Counted from the stretch's first letter, positions 35,300-47,570 are shown. The stretch is DNA of 64,000 bases from Gloeopeniophorella convolvens (GCA_022496205.1 WTXD01000011.1:62001-126000), one strand, 5' to 3'. The notes: generated by a model from the sequence alone, not told the origin. Program-made: numbers and translations.

Positions 35300-35892
35300 A
35301 TTAATCTTTCGGATGGACGACGGTGCTCGATATCATACACAACCCAGCTGATACAATATAATGCAGGAATAGACGCTGGCTTACTTTCTGTCACATCTGA
35401 TCCTCTCGCCCTCGCGAGGCGCAGTACCCTGTCCATGGCTCGCGGACGGGCCAGAAAGGAGGTTAAGGTACACTTCGCTCAGTCTCACGCTCCGCAGTCC
35501 AGCCGAGCGGCTTGGTGATCGATATGCGGTAGAACGGCCTGCGCTTTGCGTAGCCTTGCCAAACATTCACACAGGAAGTATGCGATGCCATACTCTATCA
35601 ACCTGCGGCACTCCCGAAACCGACGACTGACATGCCGGCGGATGCTCTCTCTGTCCCCCTTCAGCAGGTTGGCATGACCCCCGAAAGACTCGCAGCTAAG
35701 GAAAGAGGCAAGTGCATGTCCAGTACCAAATGTCGCCTCGCCCAAGGCAGCCCAAGGCCAGCCAGGCTGTTTCCTCCTGTTTCGCGGCCGGCTTGGTCCC
35801 TGTTCGCTTAGTCAGCATCCACGTCACCTTCACGCCGCCTCGTCGACTCGACTTCGTTCTGTTGTCGCAGCGTCGACCGTCCCTCCCGCACT
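35300..35892. other. Intergenic spacer
   Basis: 593 bases between ISD11 and the reductase-like gene, both on plus. Open frames on the minus strand (35381-35745) have no family resemblance. No gene supported. Confidence 0.5.
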
Positions 35893-36954
35893 ATGACAAC
35901 GATAGCGCAATACCTCGCACTTGTTAGGCAGATTGACTTTGAATATGTGTATTCGGGTGCGTCCTGGGTGCCTCTCCCCATCGAATACGCTCATGATGTT
36001 GCTGTTGTGTACTCAGTGACGAAAAGGTGGTTCCTCTTCGGTTTCAGTCTCGTTGGTCCATGCGCCTTCGTCTACGACGCGCCCTTCGGCCGATTTGCCA
36101 CTCCCAACAGCCCTCTCTCCGTCGATGGGATCAAGGCTTGGATTGCCATGGAGGTCGTCTCTCCGCTCTCCTTCCTCTTCACAACCTACCTTCACCCATT
36201 CTCACCCACGCCTTTCCCCTTGCCCTCGCTGGCCCTTCCAGCCTTTGGCGTCACTCCGCAGTTCCTTCTGACCTCGTTCTATATCATCCACTACCTGAAC
36301 CGCGCCCTCGTATCACCTCTCCGCTCGCCCTCCCGCTCCAAGTCGCACCTCACCGTAGTCGTCAGCGCCATCGCGTTCAACATCCCGAACGGCTTCCTCC
36401 TCGCCGCCTTTCTCTCGTCCTCTGACACCGCACTATTTCTGAAGGATGCCTTCTCCTCCCCGCGCTTCTGGAAGGGCGTCGCGCTCTGGGCGTTCGGCTT
36501 CGTGGGCAACATCTACCACGACGAGATCCTGCTCAACATCCGGCGCAAGGCGATAGCCAAGGGCAAAGCGAAGGAGGCAGCGGGCGGCAAGGACGCGCAG
36601 CAACCGCACTACGCAATCCCGCACGGCGGGCTGTACTCGCTCATCTCCTACCCGAACTACTTGTCCGAGTGGACCGAGTGGTTTGGGTTCGCACTCGCTG
36701 CGAGCCCCGCGCCGAACTTCGCTCTGCTTCCGGGCGCCGGCGCGCTACTCGCGGTTGCCAAGGGCGGCGCGTTTGCGCAGGCATACGAGTTGTTAGTCCC
36801 TTTTGCGGACACGGTGAGCCCACCGTGGGTCTTCCTTGTCGTCGAGATCGCCACTATGATCCCGCGTGCGGTGCGCGGACACCGGTGGTACCACGACCGC
36901 TTCAAGGAGTCGTACCCACGTCAACGGCGTGCAGTCATTCCGTGGTTGTTGTAG
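35893..36954 (+). CDS. Steroid 5-alpha-reductase-like membrane enzyme
   Basis: 353 aa as one open frame; an ER membrane protein with six or seven hydrophobic stretches. The C-terminal third carries the family signature: HYAIPHGGLYSLISYPNYLSEWTEWFGFALA, FVGNIYHDEILLNIRR before it, and HRWYHDRFKESYPRQRRAVIPWLL at the end, matching 3-oxo-5-alpha-steroid 4-dehydrogenases. The N-terminal part has the APFGRF segment near residues 60-65. Family members reduce double bonds of steroids, polyprenols or very-long-chain enoyl-CoA; which substrate here is unknown. A 57-nt stretch (about 35957-36013) begins GTGCGT and ends CTCAG and is a multiple of three, so it could be spliced out without changing frame (protein 334 aa). 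Confidence 0.85.
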   Translation: MTTIAQYLALVRQIDFEYVYSGASWVPLPIEYAHDVAVVYSVTKRWFLFGFSLVGPCAFVYDAPFGRFATPNSPLSVDGIKAWIAMEVVSPLSFLFTTYLHPFSPTPFPLPSLALPAFGVTPQFLLTSFYIIHYLNRALVSPLRSPSRSKSHLTVVVSAIAFNIPNGFLLAAFLSSSDTALFLKDAFSSPRFWKGVALWAFGFVGNIYHDEILLNIRRKAIAKGKAKEAAGGKDAQQPHYAIPHGGLYSLISYPNYLSEWTEWFGFALAASPAPNFALLPGAGALLAVAKGGAFAQAYELLVPFADTVSPPWVFLVVEIATMIPRAVRGHRWYHDRFKESYPRQRRAVIPWLL

Positions 36955-37114
36955 TCCACGACCCGTCACTATTCTTCAATGAAGATAGAAGACCCTGCTC
37001 TCCGTTGGGTTTATGTTCGTGAGATAGCTTCACCAGTGCGTGGTGTACGATATAGATTGTAAATTGAACGTAAATAACGCACGCCAACAATCTACACTTC
37101 AATGCATGATGCAA

Positions 37115-38612
37115 CTACAAGCGTGCCCTGGGCAGACCAGAAAGGAGTGCTCCGCCGTCGAGGAGGAGGTGTGCGCCGGTCACGTATGCACCAGCCGGGC
37201 TCGCCAAGAAGAGTGCTGCATGAAACAACGTCAACACCCGCCTGTGCGTGAATATTCTCAGTGGACTTACCGACACCGGCCATGTCAGAAGGCTCGCCAA
37301 TCCGTCCTGCATGCATCCGTCAGACCTTGAACCAACTTGCCACCAACCACGAAAGTACATACCCCACGGGTGGCCCTCGGCCATGCGGCTGCCGGCGGTC
37401 CTCAAGCCGAATGCGGTCATCTTGGAGGGAAAGACACTATCCCAGCGCGTCAGGATGATGCATTGGAGCTAACACTCAGAAATCTCTTACCCAGGGCAGA
37501 TGGCGTTCACGCTGCTCGGTGCGATCAGAAACAGGTTTTAGAATGCTGGCGGGCGACGTACGTAATTCTTTTTTCAATAAGCGTCACGGCAAGTTGCGAC
37601 GTGAGGTGGTTCACTAGAAATCGAGCATGAGCTGGGAGACGGCGGCGCGCTGATCGCAACACTTGCCCGCTGCCTTGCTAGTGTTGTCTACAGGATAGTC
37701 AGCCCCGGGGGCAACACAGAGGAACGCAAAAACCTACAGCTCCAAAGTCCATTGCCGGGCCCCGCGAGCTGCGTCCCTGCGGCATGAGGGGAGAAAGCGG
37801 CCACTGACGAGATGTTGATGACACGAGCAGGGTCGTGGTTCGTCGAATCCTTCTCCAAGAGGGGGGTAAGTCCGGCGGTAACTGGGAGACCCGGCGTGTC
37901 AGCACAACATTTGAAATAGAAGAGCACGATGCTAACCGTAGAATATGCTCTTCACGTTGAGAGCGAACAGACGGTCCCAGCCGTCCTTCTCCGGGAAGCT
38001 GCGGAAAAGCATTGAATTCAGGGCCTAGCGAGCACGTAGCAGATGTTGACGCACTTGTCGTACGGCGCGCCCCATGACATGCCGGAGTTATTAACAAGGA
38101 TGTGGATCTTTTTCTCCTTGGCCTTGATGGCCTCGACGAGGTGATCGCAACCAGCCTTGGACTGCACGTCCCGGATATTAGACAGGCTTCTTAGCGGGCG
38201 CTTCCGAGACAGGACTCACACTGAGGTCGGCGATGATGTATTCGCAAGAGCCAGGGCGCAGCTTGTTGAGCTGCTCAGACACCTAAGTCCGGGCATGCAT
38301 CAACACAGGCACGCAGCGGACATGCGCGTGGTGCGCGCACCTCCTTGAGCTGCTTCTCCTTGCGCGACGCGATGTAAACCTTCGCGCCGTTCTGCACGTA
38401 CGCAGTGGCAATCATAGTGCCAACTCCAGAGCCACCTCCCGTAACCACCGCTACCCGGAATGTTAGTTACTGTGCGCCCTCGTAAAGTACAAGCGCACGC
38501 ACCGATCTTCCCCTTCACGTTGAACAGATTAGGGATAGTAAAGTCTGGGCGAATGATGAGATGATGCAGACAGCGGTTTGATGCAACCGCGCGCACCTAG
38601 GCCGTCCGACAT
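37115..38612 (-). CDS. Short-chain dehydrogenase/reductase (FabG/RhlG-like)
   Basis: Thirteen exons (38612-38597, 38544-38503, 38450-38341, 38282-38220, 38161-38055, 37998-37937, 37881-37738, 37687-37667, 37613-37562, 37511-37491, 37436-37363, 37306-37271, 37215-37115) give 282 aa. Seen after splicing: FNVKGKIAVVTGGGSGVGTMIA (NAD(P) motif), YIASRKEKQL, IIADLSS, HILVNNSGMSWG, RVINISSVAAFSP (catalytic Ser), SYNTSKAAVNHLTSQLA (Tyr-x3-Lys), NAICPGVFPSKM, GRIGEPSDMAG and GAHLLLDGG. A complete classical SDR; substrate unknown. Three exons are 16-21 nt. The intron after exon 8 uses a GC donor (G|GCAAGT). Although short, this is the most intron-dense gene after the ABC transporter and the DUF6533 gene. 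Confidence 0.88.
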
Positions 38613-40059
38613 ATTAGCAGAATTTCAGAATGAAGAGGTGGTGGATGTGGTGGTGGGGAGGAAGTATCAAACAGGCAGGGATGCGACTGAGCATCATTTC
38701 AACGGTGTTCCTGTGGATCCGGCTAGCCGAATCGCCGACTCCCGAAGACCGGAATCACCTTTCGGTCGTAAGTACCGTTGGGTATACCCTGTATTATACC
38801 CCCAGAGCTCCGCCATGGCAATGGCAATCATGAATGCAGCTGCTGGCAGCAACCCTCTGCAGTCCTTCGGACACCGGGCGGCCTCTTGGTTTTGCGTATT
38901 GTTGAAACAGGTGTATCTCGCAGTGTGTGGTACGTACACACGTACACATGGTTACTGTTAGCGTTTGTACAAGGTACTGCTCCACATTAAGTATCATGAC
39001 ATGTCCTCTTAATAAACGCTGAGCGGTCGAAGGTGATTCACGCAACGATCTTTCACAGGCTTAAGGTTGCGCACGGGTTCCGGATTGGATCCGCTCCATG
39101 ATTGCGGGTCAGCTGCGCAGCGTTCTGCGCTCGAGTGCCCCATATCTGGGGCGCCTCCTGGGCGATCATGCACCGCGAGTCCCGAGTCGAGAGCCAGCAT
39201 CCATCATTGTGACGATCAGCACTTCTCGCGACTTCGCTTCGTTTCCTAGAACTACAACTCCGCCGCCCTTGTAGCTCCACCTGAACCGATGTTTCTGTGG
39301 TAACATTGCTTGATTCTCTCTGTCCGCTCTCATGACCGACATGCGTTGGGCGACTCTTCGAAACGCCGCCTGCGGTTCTATCAGCATGGCCGCCTCCTTC
39401 TGATGGACAGGTGAGAGCCGTACCTTCGCCATGCCCAATAGGCCCGAAGGCTATTTTGTTGCGTTCAGCGCAGGAGAGGCTCATGTATCATTGATGGCTG
39501 CTGCCAATGTGACAGACGGCGGGTACACAAGTTTGAGGAACGGCACAGCATCCTTATCTGATCGAACGCACCCTCATCAACGACATGGATGCGTAGGGTA
39601 ATGCTCCAGCGCTGCTTTAGACGGTCTTCACACGGACAGTGCTCGGTGCTTCAGCGCAACTGGAGGGCGCGCCTTCTTCAGTGACATGCCACGACGAAAC
39701 GCCGACCTGGCCCGCACCCCCCGGAATGAGCGCCCAGAAGACATGTGTCGATGCTAGCGAGCCTGTATCACATTGACATCAATGCCTGTTGACGTACTTT
39801 GCACAGCGGTTAATCGGGCCTGAGGGCGTGTGTGTATGTATAAGAAAAGCCAAGGATCCAAGCTGGTGCGATTGACGGTCCAGCCCAGATCGTGGGGTCG
39901 CATGCCTCTCTTGTCCACTGCATCGGATGCGCAGGAATACGTGGTCAGGACACGAAGGCTCGGGAAATTACGACCGCAATGGAGCTCGACGCCTCGTCAG
40001 CATCCTGCCGGTAAGGTCGACGCATCTTGACCCTTGACAGTGATTGATATCAACAGCCC

Positions 40060-40315
40060 ATGTCAACCGAGGAGGATCTCTTACAAGAGCAGTACATGGG
40101 CAATCGAGAATCGAGGCAGCTGCACCTCGGGTATTCGCCGATGCACGAGCAGCAGAGCTACTGGACGAACACCAGACGGGAGAGGGTGACGAGGACGATC
40201 TCAGTACGCATCCCGGTGTTCCTTCTGCTACCCAGCTGCATTGATTCTTCAGTAGAACTGGAGTAAGAGCTTCCGGCGAGGGTTCAAGCGACTCAAGGAC
40301 AAGATCACGAAATGA
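40060..40315 (+). CDS. Weak candidate: short two-exon protein (67 aa)
   Basis: I do not recognise it. Exons 40060-40203 and 40256-40315 would join a Glu/Gln/Arg-rich N-terminus (MSTEEDLLQEQYMGN) to a strongly basic amphipathic end (NWSKSFRRGFKRLKDKITK, then stop). The donor is GTACGC and the acceptor AGTAG. The basic tail looks like real coding sequence, but the other frame of the first exon (ending GEGDEDDL) looks as plausible and does not join it in frame. This may be a gene fragment or a broken gene. Confidence 0.22.
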
Positions 40316-40650
40316 TATTACAAGACCCTATTTATTACATTCATGCAAAGGTGTGTTGTAGACACCCGTACACCTACACTGGAATTCATGGTCAGCGTAT
40401 AGCTTGGTCGCGTTATGAGAGGAAAGATGAAAGAAATCCCTCAGCGAACATACGTTGTCCTTCACACAGGTTTCGGACATATGCTTGTAAATTTAGTGAA
40501 ATCATAGGAAAGTAGCAAGAAGCGAGTGGTGCGTGCCGGAGCAAGAGACAGATAGAACTCACCATAGCGAAGGCTCTGCGAACGACGAGTTGCTCGGGAA
40601 CCGAGAGTCAATCTGAATCGATATATCGAGTCAGCACAACTTGAAAGGAA

Positions 40651-40675
40651 GACGGAGACGGAGACGGAGACGGTT
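40651..40675. repeat. Hexanucleotide microsatellite (GACGGA)n
   Basis: About four tandem copies of a GACGGA unit, directly visible. Not in any recognised gene. Confidence 0.8.
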
Positions 40676-41834
40676 CAGAATGAGAGTTTTTGGTAAATGG
40701 GTATCCACAAGAGGTCACCCTCTTTCGGAAGCAGAACTGAATGAAGTTGTTCATCACAAGAAGGGGGATTGCACGGCACAACCATCAAGATGGAAAGAAT
40801 ACTTACCACGCCCAATGGAACGGCGACGACTGACCATCAAGTGGACGAGAAGAAGCCACGCGTTGAATTTTCTCAACAGCTAGGATGGATTTAGCGCGGA
40901 GCTTGAACCATACCCGACCGATGTTTTTGCCACCTCTGCGTCTTGTGTTGAAACTGCTCCGCGTCGTTGGTTCAGCGAGGGCGCGTTGTGTGCCCTGCAG
41001 ATACTCCATTGTCGAGTTGAGGTGAGTTGTCCTTTCACGCCTAACACCCCTGTCTGCCTTTCGCGATGAAGATACTTTCCATTCTTGAGTCGGTGAGATT
41101 AACCGTGAACCATACTCAAACATGCATCACCAACGGAGCGTCCATCCTTCTTTCCCCTTTCTTACCCTTCGTTGAGGAGCTGTCGGGATCGCGAAGTTGC
41201 TGACCATACTTCTCAGGTTTTAATTTCGTGATGGTTGCGTTCATCTCTACCCGGTGAGTTTGTCGTCTATTCGCCTACTCCAATTTCAAGATGAAATCAA
41301 GTTCATCCATTCGTTGATTACTTGCCCTCGTGGTGCATCGCCGACCGCTTTTACTTCGGTAGGAGCTGTGCTGACGGCTGTCGTCTTGGCAGTTGTTGGC
41401 CGGAAGACGATGCGTTCACAGGGCAGGGGTTAAGAAAACATCGGCTTCTCTGATTCAATTTTCTCGTCTCTTGACGTGACGTACACTTACTGACCACCTT
41501 GATGCCCAGATCCTGATGTATCAAACCGTCGATCATTTGCGCAGTCGGCTTGTGTATCTATGACTTAATGAAATCAGTTCTCGATGTCCACCCTTGTGTC
41601 TGCACGTGCGCTGGATACGGACGACTGACCAACTCGACGATCCAGTCAGACTAGCACGTACTCGTTCAATATACACAACTACAGCGTACGATATCGACGG
41701 ACAGTACCACAGGCGTAGCTGCCGCACCAAGAACTACTGGATACACGTATACTAGAGAAAAAAATATGCAGACGAGATATCAGACGCAATGAAGCCTCAG
41801 AGCCCTGCCAGACACCACGACGCCCGATCTCAAA

Positions 41835-44800
41835 TCAGTCCTCATCAATGTCCATCGCCATGCTCCCCTCCGCACCTTCTCCCGCTCCTGTGCCAGATGC
41901 ACTGCCCGCCGCACGGCTGCGCCGCCTCGCATACTCGCTCTGTCGCGCGTGCTTCTTCGCACTCATCAGCACGCCGCTTCCGCGGTTCGCGCTCTTCGTG
42001 CCCGCGTACGAGCGCCGCGCCGCAGTACCAAGACTTGAGCGCACACGCGGCGTGCGCTCGTGCGCGCTCGGCCGCGGGATCTTCGAGCCGCCTGCGGCGG
42101 TCGACGAGGACGTGGATGGCCCTGCGGCATGGGCGGCGGCACGCTGTGCGCCGAGCTTGGCGATGACGCGCGAACGCGAGATGCGTGGCTTACGCCCGGC
42201 AAGGCCGGGCGATTGGCCCGTCTTCGCGCTGGGCGCAGCCTTCGACGACGACGAGCCCGCGGCCAGCTCGCTCGCGGCCGCTGTAAGCGACGTCGGGCGG
42301 ACGGGCGGCGGGATGATCGCAGCGGGGCTGAGCGGTGTGCTGAAGATCCTGCCCGGCGGGGACGCAGACGCCGCGCTGCGCGGGCTGTTCGTGATCGCGT
42401 CGAGGGCGACCGCGTTGCGTGGGGGCGTCTTCGCGCGCGCAGCGGCCACCTTTGCCTTCAGATCGCCCGCGGTGCGCGTCTTGGCGAGGGAGCTCGCGGT
42501 CGGTGCGAAGAGACGCGACGCGACTCTGCTCGGGCTGAAGATCGCGTTTTTGCCGCTGCCTCCATCCGTGGCCGTGCCTGGGGCCTCCGCCTTCACGGTG
42601 CCGTGATTGTTGCCTGCTGAGGCGGGTGCCACGGTACGCCGGGTGCCGAGCGAGGACGCGTTCGAGGCCGACGAGCGCGCGGTTGCGAGGCTTCTCTTCG
42701 TGCCAACAGATGATGTGGCATCAGCTGTGCTGGGGCGCGTGCTTTGGCGAGAGGCGGTTGACATTGCTGCAACATTCAATGACTTCGCGCCCGTGTTGCT
42801 TGACAGGCTCGAGGTCCGGGAGTGCGTCCCACCTTTGATGGATTTTGAGTCGAACGTCGGGATTGGTGGTCTGGTATGTGTGGATGATCCTCCGATAGTT
42901 GTATTGTCGCCGGTCGCCTTGAGGGCCTTGCTCGCCGTAGAACCCGCAGCAGCACCCCATATCGCACTAGAAGCACGAGCAGGCGCGATGCTCTTCCTTC
43001 CAGCTGGAGTTGCTGATGGCCGTGATGTTGTAAGAGACGGCTTCTTAGAGACCGCCTGCTCTGCCTTGGAATCAACCTGCCTTGCCTTAGAAGCTGCTGT
43101 GGCCGCGGTCAACCGAGAAGCCTTCGCGGGAGAACCTGCACCCATATTCCACACGCTGCGGACGAACGACTTGGCGGAAGAGAGAATTCCGAAGCGTGAT
43201 CCCGCTTTAATTTTGTCTGAGCAATGAACTCGTGAGCATCCTCGTTCCTCAGCAGTCCGGGAATAACTCACTGATCGTCGCCTGCGGCCCGACGCTAGGT
43301 CTGCCATGCCGGCTGCTCCTCCGCTTCTCCTTCCTGATCTCGAGCATCTTGCGCGTGGCCGCTCGCTCTTGTTCGGCTTTGTTTTCCTCAGCACTCGTCT
43401 TCTTGGGCGAGACAGACAGCCGCTTGCCCTTGTCTTTCCCGCCATCCTCTTCAAGAACCCTGACGCGCTTCGACATGCGCCGATCCTCCTCTTCCCGCAC
43501 CTCGTCCGCCTCATCTTCATCTGCGTCATCGCCAAAGCCGCCAGGGATGCCCATTTTGACTCGCGACCCCGCGCCGACCCCGCGCACGCCCGCGCTGGAC
43601 CGCTTACGACCTGGCTCTGGCGCAGGCCCCAGCACATCTGACTTGCGCTTCTTGGACGCCGCCGCGCCTCGCCTCGCCGCATAATGGTTCGCAATCGAGT
43701 CCATCTTGCTGAACTGGTCCTCGTGTGCCTTCGCGAAGCGGTCAACCTTGCCCCGCGCGCCGAGGCTGCCAGACACGCCCAAGGACGCAGCGGCGGCGGC
43801 CGCGCCTGACGGGTCTCCAAAGACGTCCGTGCCGACTTTCTGCACGCCCGCGGCGGACAGCCGTCTATTCATTTCCTCGAGGACGGAGGCAGCTGCCGCG
43901 TCGAACGCCTGGTTTGAAACGCTGTGCCGTGGCAAAGGCGAGCCAAAGAGGAACGGTTCGCTGCGTGGAATGCCCAGCCGCTCCGCCTCCTTCCCCTTCC
44001 CCTTCTCCGCCGCGGAGGCCTTCGGTGCGGGAGAGAACAGGTCCTGCACATCGTCCTTGGGTGTCGGGAATGACTTGCGCTTGCCAGCCGAACCCGACGT
44101 AATATGTGGTGCGGGGCGACTGGGCGTCGCCGCACCCGTTTCGCTGCGCCTTGGGGGTTCTAGATCCTCGATTGGGAGGGCGGGGTATAGCCTCTCGGAG
44201 GAGCCCGCGTTGGGCGAGAGCGGCCACATGGGGACCCCACTTTCGCCTTTGGCGCTGGGACTTCCCATTACCAAGTCGAAGGTGGGATCGAGCGGCTTCA
44301 GGCGCGGCGTACCCGTTATCGAAGACAAGCGCGCAAGAGAGGTCGTCGTGGAGACCAGGCGGATTGTAGTTATTGGGCCTGGAGTGTCGCCCACAGTAGA
44401 ACTTGGAGCAGGTACCCCCGGACGAGCGGGCGAGCCTGGTATTGGCTCTACCATAGAAGCATCTGGCGTGGATAGCCTGAAGTGATCCGTCTGTGGCATG
44501 TCGGAGGGCGATGGTTCAGGAAGGGAAGAATAGGGAACGGAGTGTGCAGCGAGGTCATCCGCGCCCGCAGCTGGTACAGAAGGTGTGACCGTGGCACGGC
44601 TCGAGTCAGACTTTGTCGACAGCACGCGTTTGAATGGATTGACGAGGGCTTTGAACGATGAGCTCACGCTGGAGGCTGGAACGAGGGAGCACAAAGGCAC
44701 AGATGATGGTCAGAGACACCTAATCCAGGGGTGGCAGATGGACACCGGAACTCACGCTTAGACCCCCCGCCGGTACCAAACTCGTCAGGAGCAGCGCCCT

Positions 44801-45155
44801 TGACACTGCGCAGGGAGGTAAGGGTTCCTTGGGAACCCATCTCCGGGACCTCCTGGATGTCCTCCATAACGACTTCCCACTGCTCGCTGGGCCGCTGCGG
44901 GTCCATTCGCGAAGATACAGAGGACCCGTCATCCCCGTCCTCGGACTGCTCACCGCGCGCAGCGACGCTCAGAGGATCCCCGGGTGGCAGATCCAAGGCA
45001 TGCTTCTGGAGCCTATCGATAAGTTCCACGTTCTTGCCGTTCGCCTTGATTGAGTGTATCTTGCAGAGCTTGACAAGTTGGTCGCGTTTGAGAGAATGCA
45101 GCGCGGGCGAGTTGAAGAGTATCTGAGTAGTCTCTGACATCGTGTGACCTGGCAT
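41835..45155 (-). CDS. Large basic low-complexity protein with N-terminal SAP domain (NuSAP-like architecture)
   Basis: Exons 45155-44756, 44675-43272 and 43216-41835 join in frame to 1061 aa. Residues about 6-50 (SETTQILFNSPALHSLKRDQLVKLCKIHSIKANGKNVELIDRLQKH, read in pieces) form a SAP helix-loop-helix, a DNA-binding motif of nuclear proteins. The rest is Ser/Ala/Pro/Lys-rich with no globular domain, with several KRK/KKRK patches (for example AASKKRKSD), a basic helix KMLEIRKEKRR, and a tail ending SMAMDIDED. SAP at the N-terminus plus a long basic disordered tail recalls animal NuSAP, a microtubule-bundling spindle protein, but this is only architecture. Start could also be the ATG at 45140. 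Base composition is very GC-rich with long Ala runs. Confidence 0.75.
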
Positions 45156-45525
45156 CGAGAGACCAAGAGGGGATGCGCTCGACGTCGGCCCGCCGCCTTT
45201 GCAATAGATTGACAGGCTGTGCGGCGACTTTGCCGCGCCCGTCAACGAACGATCACGTGACCGTGACGCGCTTGGGTAAAGATGGAACGGAATCACTTAG
45301 AGATCCACTGCAGAGGAGGCTGACCGGCCGGTGACCCCACAAAGTCTACTATTCAATGCGCATGCGATGCAGCATATGCATGGATCAGCGGTGGCGTAAA
45401 TAGTAGCGGTACAATCACGAAAACAGATTCCGACGGCACTCTGTCGGTCCGTTTTACGGCCAAGTACACATTCGGCACTTTTTTTGTACTGTCGGGCAAC
45501 TGTCGGGACGTCACTGTAGGGAACA
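45156..45525. other. Spacer between SAP gene and SDR array
   Basis: 370 bases, promoter of the SAP gene and 3' end of SDR copy A, both on minus. No gene seen. Confidence 0.5.
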
Positions 45526-46836
45526 TCACTTGGATAGCAGCCCGTTGATAGTGACTTTGAACGTAGCATCGACACCAGACAGGATCTCAGCGGATTCCTC
45601 CTATTCCGACGAGTCAAACGATACCGACAGGGCAGAACGGAAGTTTGACGCGTACCCATATGCGCGTCTGCGCAGAGGCCCCGTCTTCGCTCAACACGAA
45701 ATCGCTGACCTCCGTAAGGTCTGCCTTTGAGACGTAGCCACCGCGCAGCTCTGCTTCGCGTCCTGCGCCGCCCACTGCAGCCCATACGAGCTGACGTGAG
45801 CCTTCCTCGGTCGTGCGTGCGAGGGCAAACTCCATAAACTTGCTGAGTATGAGAAAGAAGAAGTTGAGGTTCCTTGTAAGCTGCGACTTGCAGTAGCCCG
45901 GGTTCACCGAGACAACGATCACCGGGGAGTCTGCTGGCAGCCTCTTCGCTAACTCCCGGACGAAGAGGACGTTCAAGACTAATGGGTATCAGGAACAAGT
46001 CGCACATGAGGCATGACTGGGCTGACTTACGCTTCGACAAGCCGTATCTGCCGGCCATGACGCTGAAGAGCCGTTGAGTCCTGAGTTGCCTGGTATGATG
46101 TCCTGAATGAACATCTCACCTGGCAGTGCAGCGTGCCTCATCATTCAGTTTGTCAAGAATCTTTTCGCTTTCCAGCTCTTCTCTAGACACCGATGCCCAG
46201 AAATGGGCCTCGCTCGCGACAATGACTACGCGTGGATTCGGTGACGATCCAGACGAAGCAGCTCGGAGCAGGCAGGGCAGCAGCAAGATGGTAAGCAGCA
46301 TTGTCGAGAGGTGATTCACCTGGAGTCTGCACCTATAGTCAACACACGAACTGGGACACAAGACACCTGCAACTCACGACTGTTCCCAGCCGTCCGCAGT
46401 CGCGCTATACTGCCGCACCAAGACAGCTGCATTGTACACAAGGAGGTCGATCTGGGAGCCATCACGAAGGAAGCCCTCTGCAAACGAAGATACAGACGAG
46501 AAAATCGAGAGATCAACGAGCGCAAGCTCGGCTTTTCCAGTGAAGCCGGCTGTGGCTTGAATGGCTAATCATGGGATGTGATGTGAGCAACTACGTTTCC
46601 GGCCCGCAGCGAAGAGTCCGCGTACCGCCGAGCGCCTCGCGGCCATTCTTCTCGCTGCGACATCCGAGCACCAACCTCTTCGGGTTCATAGACGCAAGAT
46701 GCTTCGTAGCTTCAAAGCCCAGTCCAACGTTTGCGCCTACTACAACGACTGTCTTCCCCGTGAGATCTACGCGTTCCACCGGTTCTACCTTCCACGACTG
46801 ATCACGGATGAACTGCAGAATGGAGAGCTTCGCCAT
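45526..46836 (-). CDS. SDR of retinol-dehydrogenase/WWOX type, tandem copy A
   Basis: Six exons (46836-46626, 46564-46378, 46326-46120, 46062-46031, 45978-45656, 45600-45526) give 344 aa. Seen: VDLTGKTVVVVGANVGLGFEATKHLA (dinucleotide motif), LGCRSEKNGREAL, ELALVDLSIFSSVSSFAE, LLVYNAAVL, LQVNHLSTMLLTILLLP, RVVIVASEAHFW, SVMAGRYGLSK (catalytic Tyr-x3-Lys), VLNVLFVRELAKRL and VSVNPGYCKSQL. Related fungal and animal enzymes reduce or oxidise retinoids, steroids or lipids. Substrate here unknown. Nearly identical in exon structure to copy B 2 kb upstream and to a decayed third copy. Confidence 0.88.
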
Positions 46837-47570
46837 GGTAGCGTATAGGGGATGGGTTATACGGCAAGCCAGTTCGAGCTGCCTCCCTGTTAAGTATACA
46901 TAACACCACGTTCACAGAAGAGCATGGTCGGTGCCGCGCAGGGGCAACGCAAAGGCTCTTTCCACGCGTCAACCCGGCAGGGCAGCGGACACTGATGACA
47001 CCTCATACTTATATCGCGCAGATGCTTCCAGTGGAAGGTGTCAAGGTTCAAATGCAGGCGATCCTGACTCAATGCCTCAACGTAATTCGATTCACTGGCT
47101 CATCTTCTCTTGTAGAGAATCTCATACAAACGGCATGTCCCATCGCTGGCTACGTCTCCTCACCGGCACCCGTCCTCACGCGCGGTTCCGGCATATATCA
47201 CGTATCCACTTCATAAAAGCGCCCACTATAACCGCCCCCATGCCAGACGCGGGTCGGTCCCACCTGCTCGTGCTCTTCTCTGGCGCTGAAGCACCCCGTC
47301 CGCAAGTTTATTCGTCGATCTCGGATCACCCGCCCTCTCCTGCCCACCGACATCGTACTCATGCTGCTCTGCCCAGCTCAGCTGGATCTAGAGTCTCGAA
47401 CACGCCTGGAAGACGACGCAAGAAAGAACTGATATTGCAGAAAAACATGTGTGCTGTGCGTAACAGCGGCGTTGCAGATTCAAGGTAAGGCAGTGCAATC
47501 CATCGGGTAGCTTCTACGATGCAGATGCTCTGTGCTGCCGGAGTTTCCTGGGGTAGTGTAGTAGGAGACC
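46837..47570. other. Spacer between SDR copies A and B
   Basis: 734 bases: promoter of copy A. The first about 190 bases upstream of copy A align, with gaps, to the sequence upstream of copy B (both have a CCTCATA...TTAT.CGC..CAG...TGCTTCC block, near 47001-47031 and 49033-49065). No gene seen. Confidence 0.5.

Larger units (their letters stand above)
38613..41834. other. Gene-poor region
   Basis: 3.2 kb. It contains a six-base tandem repeat at 40651-40675 and one weak short-gene candidate at 40060-40315, listed separately. Other open frames (39053-39484 minus, 40803-41123 minus) show no family resemblance. No transposon motif seen. Confidence 0.5.

Noticed and set aside
41848..43227. Plus-strand open frames opposite the SAP gene
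   Set aside because: Low-complexity shadow frames; minus-strand exons join in frame and carry the SAP domain upstream.
43249..44700. Separate 483-aa gene ending at 43249
   Set aside because: The frame reads into an intron donor (ATCA|GTGAGT); splicing at 43272/43216 joins it to the 41835-43216 exon in frame, so both belong to one SAP-domain gene.
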